Source of the DNA: Acanthosoma haemorrhoidale
Taxonomy: Eukaryota; Arthropoda; Insecta; Hemiptera; Acanthosomatidae
Assembly: GCA_930367205.1 (NCBI GenBank)
Contig: OV884015.1
Coordinates: forward strand, 108,564,509-108,628,508
Reading direction: 5' to 3'
Length of the DNA stretch: 64,000 bases
In this document: one piece after another, positions 57,400-64,000 of the stretch
Numbering within the stretch: the first letter of the stretch is position 1
Layout: each line of letters opens with the position of its first letter
The notes under the pieces: model-generated
Databases searched by the model: none
Seen by the model: the letters and a program-made list of their open reading frames with translations, nothing else
Told to the model about the DNA's origin: nothing
Translations under genes and position numbers: made by a program

Positions 57400-58130
57400 A
57401 ATTTTCAAACCACTTCCAACAGCTTTCTGGGAACACTTCTTACCGAGTTTACCCAAGTGAGCTCTTGCTTCTGAAGGGCATAGACGCCCCTCCTAAGTTT
57501 CAACGGGTCCGGGCAATGCAAACCATTGAGCCTTGAAATCCTCAAACCATTGTTTTGTGTTTATCGGTCCGTTATCTTGTCCGCAAATTATTTCTTCTTC
57601 TAATAATGTATCGAGCAGCTAAAGAAATTCTTCAAACATTTTTGCATTACTAACAGCGCTCATTTGGCCAGTAATGAACGCGATTTGAGACTTGCCCTTA
57701 TCATTGAAAGCAGCACATAACATCACTCCGCCACCCAAATCAGGCACGCCACGACAACATGTTTTTTTTCCTTTCATAGGTCGTCTCAGTAATAATTGAA
57801 GCCGTCAGAGCCATCAAAATTGGGACTAAATATGGCTTTCCTGAATATGTTTTTCACTGTCGTTGTAAGTGATGTTTTTTGAAAGGTGTTCTTTTGTTTT
57901 TTTAATAATTTTTTTTTTAATTTTATGATATTTTAAACACCTGATTAGCTAGCTATGCACTTCCGTACTCTATCACGCTCTATACACTAAGTTGAATCGC
58001 CTCACCAGGCAAAAGAAGCACTGGTTTTAAAGATGCCCCTTAAAACGACCAAAATGATTTGGAGGCCTTCCTGTCATTTTATTTTTTCCTTAATTTTCTG
58101 TACCCGATTATAAAAAGTTTTTAACTACGC
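57400..58130 (-). pseudogene. Tc1/Tc3-like transposase pseudogene
   Basis: On the minus strand the pieces match a Tc3-type DD34E transposase. TGRPPNHFGRF near 58055 is the linker. NFDGSDGFNYY with DDL and KEKK lies at about 57822-57760. GGGVMLCAAFNDKGKSQIAF and ITGQMSAVSNAKMFEEF lie at about 57745-57620, and CGQDNGPINTKQWFEDF at about 57585-57535 carries the second catalytic Asp in QDNGP. The first Asp block (usually FSDE) is deleted and the third acidic block is eroded. There are several stops and shifts. The terminal inverted repeats were not found. Confidence 0.7.
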
Positions 58131-59702
58131 ACCGAGATCGGTTTAGCGTCATGAGCGATTTGCTTTTGTGTCGTTACAGTTCTTTTTAAGTCGATTATTC
58201 GTCGTTGTTTTTTTGAGTCCTGGGTGGCACATTTTAAAAGAGTAATCAACGCGAACACTCTCTCTTTTATGTGAAAGAGTGGACTCAATTGATAGCTTTT
58301 TTTAAATATAAAAGGAAATTGAAAATAAACATTGATTAATAACTTGCGTTTATATTTATTCACAGAGTAAATAAGGTTTTTTTTACACGTTTAGTTGTTG
58401 TTTGATTAACAAGTAAGGCAATGACCTGTAAATGCTCTTTCTGCCAATGTAATAATATGAAATCTAGTTTAAAACAATTCTTTGGTTTTTTTTTCTTCTT
58501 GTTTTAAAAATATTTCAATTTTATCTCTTGGGTTTATATGACGTGATGACGGTATGCTTACTACAAGAATTTTCAAAGACTTCTTATCTCATTGAATACT
58601 AAATAAACATTTGATAATTCCCTGGATAATTCTGAATTACGACAGCTCAAAGTATGCAGTAACTTTAAATAAAATAAAAAAATTATTTCCGATTATCAAT
58701 TGCAGCTTATACGCTGAGTATGACCTATTTGTGCCTTTTGCATTAATCTAATCCATTTACTTGTTGATAACATGAAGGCATTACATGATTCTAGCCTTCA
58801 TGTATGACGACAGTCGTGCTAGCTTGGTTTCCTTTCCGTGACGATCTGCATGATTGATTGCTTAATTTCCGTGTTATTTCGCTTCTTCGATTCCGGTGGT
58901 CCTGTTTCCTATTTCAAGATTACGTCAATGTATTCAACAGCCCAAAATTGCCTGTACTCTACGACCCAGTAGAGCTGATTTCAGATCCGATGTAAGTTAT
59001 GGCCTTTTAATGCTTTTCCATGGTTTGATGACAATTATCGTGATGTGTCCGTAACATTAGCAGCGTTGACATATACGCTTTGAAATAAAACTGGCATACG
59101 ATTTCATTACGTGCAGATGTCCAGTATAGCCGTAGTGTTCTTTATTCTGCCGAAACGAATATAACCCCCCCCCCGCTATTGGATCCTCTATATCCCCATA
59201 AGGACATACCTTCGACACTTCCGGAGACACGCCGTTGCAACAAATCAGCCGAGGAGCGCGCTATTGGCGAAGAGCTGGGGCGCACCTGTGCCACCAGGTT
59301 GCGCGATGCTAAAATAGGCCCGCTCGCTATAAAAACGAGATTTATCGGATATCGTTTAGGTAATAAAGGCTTGACTCTCCGGCCGATGGTAAACAGCCAT
59401 CAAACTCTCCTCTATCTCTCTTATTTATTGCGTATTACATTCTTCTTCGGCTATCCTCGTCTTAAACCCATTCCCTCCACGGCCGATTTATTAAAATTGA
59501 TACTTTACTCCAATCCTCGGTATTATATCCTCTGGCAGTTATCAGCTATCTGTAATAAAACCGGAGGCAGTAAACTATGAACCCTTATCTATTAATAATA
59601 TTATACTTTAGCAGTATACAATCTTCATGGTTTAATACTTAAAATTTTTAAAAAGTACTACCTTAGGGGTGCAGCCCCCAGTCCTCTAATTTTTTTTTTT
59701 AT
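58131..59702. other. gene-free stretch with candidate exon and GC-rich island
   Basis: The 80-codon minus frame at 58121-58363 may be a distant piece of the Tc3-like element, but no motif is certain. 58800-59000 is GC-balanced and unique. 59160-59580 is GC-rich with a 133-codon plus frame lacking any domain I know. A C-run lies at 59166. Confidence 0.4.
58919..58991 (+). CDS. candidate 73-nt internal exon, gene unknown
   Basis: A pyrimidine-rich tract (CCTGTTTCCTATTTCAAG) ends at 58918 as a possible acceptor. The next 73 nt end in CCGAT with the donor GTAAGTTA at 58992. One frame reads YVNVFNSPKLPVLYDPVELI, then SDP, and stops only in the putative intron. The AAG acceptor is less common than CAG, and other frames are also open over this short length. 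I do not recognise the protein. Confidence 0.18.
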
Positions 59703-60198
59703 GTAACTTCTTTATTGAGCTAAAATCTGCCTTATTAGGCAATAAGTAATTGAGATAAATGTTCTCATTCATACCATATTTACAATTCATCATTCACTCG
59801 CTTATTCATACAGTATTTACAAAAAGCCCAGATGGCTGACGAAGAGCGCGATAGCCACAGACGCTCAGGACATGATTGGAGAAACTGGCCATTGCCAGGA
59901 CTCCCACTGTCACGCATTTTTAGCAGGTCACGAGGCCATTGCCGTTTCAGTCTCCATGGAGGATTATAGGGATGAGTGGTGCAGTGCAATGACTGTGCTA
60001 GGGGATTAGGGTGGTTGGATAGGTTACTATGGAATTTCATGAACTTGGATGAGATGAGTTCAAGAATGTAAGGTATATTAAGATCGTTATGAAGGGTTTT
60101 GTTGCCGACGTAAGAAGGGGAATTAATAACTTTGTTCTCAGAACTTTTGATTAAAACGCTTGATGTTTGACTTTTTTGCTGTCCCCTATAGCTCTATT
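59703..60198 (-). repeat. J1 jockey-like LINE 3' end
   Basis: On the minus strand MKFHSNLSNHPNPLAQSLHC, then THPYNPPWRLKRQWPRDLL with the stop replaced by Lys, then the J1 tail ending in plus view at CTTCTTTATTGAGCTAAAAT. About 90 bp of the middle of the tail (the GCGGAGTC-containing part) is deleted. The 5' break is inside the GTAKKSN region near 60198. Confidence 0.8.
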
Positions 60199-60417
60199 GT
60201 TTTACATTCTAATAGTGATAAATTATAGCTGTATAAATCCTGAATAGTATTTGACAATAGGCCTTGGTAATGTAGTCTAATGTAGCGAAAGAAATGTAGT
60301 TTAATAAATATGACATCGGATATATTTTTATTTTAATATGGTAAAATGCTTTTGCAAATACTCACCTTTATAAAGGCTTTATATTATACGCAGTATAATT
60401 TTTTCCTCAAATTTGTA
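60199..60417. other. AT-rich spacer
   Basis: Nothing is recognised. Confidence 0.45.
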
Positions 60418-60625
60418 AATCAAAGGTGAGCCCTATCACCTAGTCCAGTCTATTGATTTTGTAAATTTTAACTGTAAAAAGAAAAGTGTTTTTGTAATTC
60501 TACCCTCCTTTTAATAATCCCTGTATGCTCTACAGGAAAAGGAGCCATAAATATGTCAATTTGTTTATGTTATTGTTTATTTGTTTGTAAAAAATGTTCA
60601 AATAAGGGATTTTGAAAAAAAAGCA
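60418..60625 (+). repeat. J2-related LINE 3' tail
   Basis: GGTGAGCCCTATCACCTAGT at 60425, TACCCTCCTTTTAATAATCC, TGCTCTACAGGAAAAGGAGC, and an A-rich end near 60620. It parallels 39600-39735. Confidence 0.65.
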
Positions 60626-61394
60626 AAAAACAAACAGTATAATTTATTTCATAAGAACATAATCCATATTTTTGTTTCTCTGTATGGTTAGTATGGGACT
60701 GTTATTTTGTAAATTACAGTCCTTTATTATTTGTTTTTAATTACAGTCATTTCTACTTCCAATAACTAATTTATAAATTTGAAATGGTGATAACGTTACA
60801 CAGTAGCTGAGATTAATGAATGCCGAATCGATGTAAGTAAAAAGTCCCACCCTATTTTCTCTCTCTCCCACTTGGGCCTATTCTGGTGAAGTGCATTTTT
60901 TTGTTCCGTGCACGTGTCAGTTCGTCACAATAGAAAAAAAGCGTGACGAAGCCACGAGTCAAGACTATTGTTCATCCGTGTAAAGTTTTTGATCTACATA
61001 TAGCAGCGGCCCCGGGGTCTGCTCCTCTCTGATCTTCGCAGAAGCAAAAACAAACCGAGGACCGGTTTGTATTTTTAAGTAGGTGACTGATGGCTGTTTT
61101 GCCTCGCCTGAAGGGGACTCTCGCTCAAGTGACATCATTAATTACTCGAGTTTTTGTACGCTCCGACACCTCGTCGGGGGAGAGAGTGCGTAGAAAACGC
61201 TTCTTCACAAAGCGTCGTCGGAGCTACTGGAGAGGAGGGTGGTCCGGAAGCGTGATTAATGGCGAATCTCTTCCGGTCTAACTAGGTCCCTGCTTCAGAA
61301 TATATCTTCACAGGAGTATACCGGTGGGGAGGTCCTGCAAACCTTCTCAGCATCAAGCAGAATAAGGATCAGAAAATAAGTCTAGAAAATTAAT
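60626..61394. other. spacer with a GC-rich island
   Basis: 60840-61290 is GC-richer. The 63-codon plus frame at 61090 is Arg-rich in its second half (GERVRRKRFFTKRRRSYWRG) but ends quickly and shows no domain. The stretch has CATTAATTACTCG and GTGATTAATGGCG, i.e. ATTA cores inside GC-rich DNA. Confidence 0.4.
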
Positions 61395-61775
61395 ATACGA
61401 CAGCTCGGCGACTCCAACAATTCTAAAACTGATGATGATATACTGATGCGAGTGGTCAGGAATACTTCATTCGAGCATCGATAAATTCATTCAACCTAGA
61501 CAAATTTTTTGACTCCCTACAGTACTTGGCAAACCCGAGGAATGCTTTAGTCATAGGTTCTAGATATAGGTTTAGTTTTTAGTTTTTCCCGGTTGTAAGC
61601 TGAAGGTAAGCCTCATCACCTAGTGTTGACGTTTTAACATCAAACTGAAATGTATTATATTTATGCCTTCCTTTGAATGCATCAGCGCATCGCAGAAACA
61701 GGAGAAAATTGTAACTCAAAATTTTTTTTTGTTCATTGTAAATATCTATCAATAAAGAGGTTTTGAAATAAAAAA
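61395..61775 (+). repeat. J2 jockey-like LINE 3' end
   Basis: TACGACAGCTCGGCGACTCC at 61397 corresponds to the YTTARRLQQFQ codons. Deletions remove parts of the C-terminus. CAGTACTTGGCAAACCC follows, then AAGGTAAGCCTCATCACCTA and the A-rich end near 61770. Confidence 0.8.
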
Positions 61776-62107
61776 AAAATATAAAATTAAAATGTAATCC
61801 TCTGAGCAGTGATTTTAGCGTTGAAATTTCATATTCACTGATTCTCTCTCCTGAAGGCGCTTCGAATTTTTGAAAAATTCATGTCTCATAGAATTAGTTT
61901 TGGAAAGTAATGCTCCCAGTCTTAACTTTGGCATGGTGAACTGAGGAACACAGCCTTTTTGTCATGTTTCGATCCTTAGTTTTGAAAATCATTGATACAG
62001 ATGACGACTGTTGAGTGATGATCATGGGAAAAATCAAGAAACCATCTGAAGTTTCTAAAAGCCACCAATATTCGCTTTACATTGTCTAATCTTATAACAT
62101 TTTTTTT
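61776..62107. other. AT-rich spacer between two J2 copies
   Basis: Nothing is recognised. It separates J2 copies in opposite orientation, so the pair could form a foldback of several hundred bp per arm. Confidence 0.4.
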
Positions 62108-62728
62108 TCATAACCTCTTTATTTATATAAGTATTACACTGAACAAATAATTTTTGATTTACATTTTTCTCCTCGGGCTGGATACAGAGATGCATTCGAA
62201 GGAGGGCATAAATATAATACATTTCAGTTCGAAGTCAAAACACATACACACAGTTGGTAATGAGGCTCACCTTCAGCTTACAACCGGGAAAAAAAACAAC
62301 TAAAAACTAAACCTAAAACTAGAACCTAAGACTAAAGCGTTCCTGCCGCGACAGCGTCCTGCCATCGATAGGGGAATGGAGTGGGGGTTATCGTGTTAAA
62401 CACCGGGTTTGTCAAGTATTGCAGGGAGTCGAAAAATTTGATATGTCTACATCGGTTATGCAGTCACATATGAGAAGGAAATGATTTTCAAAAAATCGCC
62501 ATCTCCGTAGGCAGCTCAAATATCTCATGAAGCTCACTGTTGCTTCGTTGCTCGAATGAAGTATGCCTGACCACTTTCATCAGTATACCGTTTTGGAATT
62601 GTTGGAGTCGCCGAGCTGTCGTATACGTCAGATGACGAAAAAGCGGTGCACCATACAGTACAGTAGGCCTGAGTATACTCTTGCAGATCAATAGCTTCAG
62701 ACGCAGTGATAGATTGGGGGACCTTACA
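62108..62728 (-). pseudogene. J2 jockey-like LINE: RT C-terminus and 3' end
   Basis: On the minus strand LLICKSILRPTVLYGAPLFR, HLTYTTARRLQQFQNGILMK and VVRHTSFEQRSNSELHEIFE are in one frame to a stop at 62490-62488. The 3' tail follows to the T-rich start in plus view (CATAACCTCTTTATTTATAT at 62110). It is about the same length as the copy at 54360, without that copy's internal duplication. The large 208-codon minus frame across it is another frame and not a gene. Confidence 0.85.
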
Positions 62729-63452
62729 AGAGCGAATTACTGGAAACGGAAAATAAAAAAATATAACCACTCTAAGAACTACATAAAGATGTTTCCAAAC
62801 ACCAATACCCAGTATTACTGTGCCCTTGATAGCATAAGAAATTATGCTAAATTCTTCAAAAAATAAAGGCAACTTATGAGTACAACAGTCATTGTGGTAA
62901 AGAAAAAAACCTAACTTCAAATTTGAATTCTGGGTGAAAAAAATCTGTAAGATCTCACCCAGTGGTATTGCAAAGAAAATAATTGAAATAGTTTTTGTGT
63001 GGATACTCCAATCGCTTATTTTCACATTGAACTTTAGAAAGCACTTAGCCCAAGTCCCATCCTCAACACTAGGAAATTGTACGCGGTAGCCGCACGCACG
63101 ATGCGCAGTAATACATAGCTTGTAATTTCCGCCCCCAGTCGTGTACAACTTGTGACTCATTTATAACCGGCTGGTTGGCAATGAATTACTGACTACTGCT
63201 TCACAGTAATACTTACCGCCCCGCAGTAAGTAATGGATGCTTAAGAACTTCTCCACAAAGAGAACTCGCGAGTGTTTAAGTCCGTAAAGAGAATACCCGT
63301 ATAACGTATGCACATTGAAACTATTATCGTTTGTTTAATTCTTATTCATGGACAAGTACAAGTCCGCGGCCTTGCTTAAAGTATGATCACGGTTTTAGAA
63401 TAGTTCTCAGGTAACGGAAATAGAATTACTCAGAGTAATAAATGATTTAAAA
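62729..63452. other. gene-free spacer
   Basis: No gene or repeat is recognised. Confidence 0.4.
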
Positions 63453-63555
63453 TCCAACCACCCTAATCCCATAGCACAGTCACTGCACTGCACCACTCAT
63501 CCCTATAATCCTCCTCAGAGACTGGAACGGCAGTGGCCTCGTGACCTGCTATAAA
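63453..63555 (+). repeat. J1 LINE internal 3' fragment
   Basis: About 100 bp covering NHPNPIAQSLHCTTHPYNPP and the following GGCAGTGGCCTCGTGACCTG to CTATAAATG. Both flanks of the normal element are missing, so this is a fragment left by deletion. Confidence 0.75.
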
Positions 63556-63764
63556 TGAGTAAATAGTCTTATAAACGAAACAGTGAATATATAATAGTAA
63601 CTTAATGAAATGTAAATATTTCTCTACTAATTAGCTTTTAATTTGTAAAACAGCAAAATACATTGAGTTTTAAATAGACAGAAGACATCCGGTTAAAACT
63701 TTCATGATGGAGTAACGTTATCCGATCGATTACTTGAGTTTGATCATTTTTGGACATATTTGTA

Positions 63765-64000
63765 CAGTGGAATCCCGATATTTCGTATCCCAATTATTCG
63801 TATTTCCTGTTAATTAGTACAAATTTGCCGGTCCCTTGAGAAAATCCTGGAAAACAATCAGTCCCCTCGGTATTTCGTATTATTTTTATGCTCGAGGTCA
63901 CTTAAAACGTCTTATAATACGTATTTCCAGCTTAAAAACCTTGTTAATTTTTGTTCCAAGAAAGGGAAAGAGGACAGTGAGAGACAGCAGAATGAGTGCG
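63765..64000 (+). mobile_element. Tigger/pogo-like transposon, left end (runs off window)
   Basis: After a TA (63763-63764) the sequence begins CAGTGGAATCCCGATATTTC and continues GTATCCCAATTATTCGTATT and CCTGTTAATTAG. Such repeated short CGTAT words and CAGTGGAA starts are typical of Tigger/pogo ends in animals. Both the first ATG at 63992 and the TIR partner lie at or beyond the right edge. Whether the transposase is intact cannot be seen. Confidence 0.7.

Noticed and set aside
62534..63160. 208-codon minus-strand frame, the longest in the window
   Set aside because: Its end overlaps the J2 LINE in a non-coding frame. The rest has low-complexity composition and no domain, and the true J2 frame is 62488-62691.

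Overview
The window reads as AT-rich, repeat-rich animal nuclear DNA, most likely from an insect. The argument rests on the mobile elements: 5'-truncated jockey-clade LINEs, an RTE-like LINE, several mariner-type DNA transposons, a Tc1/Tc3-like remnant and the left end of a Tigger/pogo-like element. This mixture is typical of large insect genomes. A sap-feeding hemipteran is my guess, but the sequence does not prove it. There are no bacterial-type operons, no rRNA genes and no intact protein-coding gene that I recognise. Nearly all long open frames are repeat remnants, antisense shadows of repeats, or chance.

Layout. 1-3.0 kb is AT-rich with no visible gene. 3.0-5.6 kb holds two 3' ends of a jockey-like LINE (here J2), the first split by a mariner copy. 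5.9-6.4 kb is a GC-rich island, followed by two tRNA-like pol III signatures. 7.4-9.9 kb has a rearranged J1 jockey tail and a decayed RTE-like LINE. 10.1-13.2 kb is bounded by inverted 150 bp arms and contains a mariner N-terminal fragment, a J3 LINE tail and a candidate short minus-strand exon. 14-20.6 kb carries four J1 tails. 21.4-22.2 kb is a mariner-like element with terminal inverted repeats, followed by a candidate recursive splice site. 23.3-25.9 kb has a dispersed direct repeat plus J2 and J1 tails. 26-30.9 kb is gene-poor with GC-richer islands and a long TC microsatellite. 31-35.2 kb has a J3 LINE, a J1 tail, the C-terminal part of an I/R1-type LINE and a second mariner-like element of nearly the same length. 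35.7-41.2 kb has a 35 bp tandem repeat and J1/J2 tails. 43.8-47.4 kb is bounded by inverted arms of about 190 bp. 50.9-56.1 kb is a cluster of J1, J2 and RTE-like pieces. 57.4-58.1 kb is a Tc3-like remnant. 59.7-63.6 kb holds more J1 and J2 tails. The Tigger-like element starts at 63765 and runs off the right edge.

Functionally this looks like a gene desert or the inside of a very long intron. The host features that may matter are a few short GC-richer islands, which could be conserved non-coding elements, and three candidate splicing signals: a minus-strand exon near 12.6 kb, a plus-strand ratchet site near 22.73 kb, and a plus-strand exon near 58.95 kb. All three are weak without conservation or RNA data. 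The mobile elements are dead or non-autonomous as seen here. The one possible exception is the Tigger-like element, whose body lies outside the window.

Names used below: J1 is the commonest jockey-like family, with the coding motif LLIYKVILKPIW. J2 is a second jockey-like family, with LLIYKSVLRPTLLYG. J3 is a third, with LQSFQNKILRT. These labels are mine, not database names.
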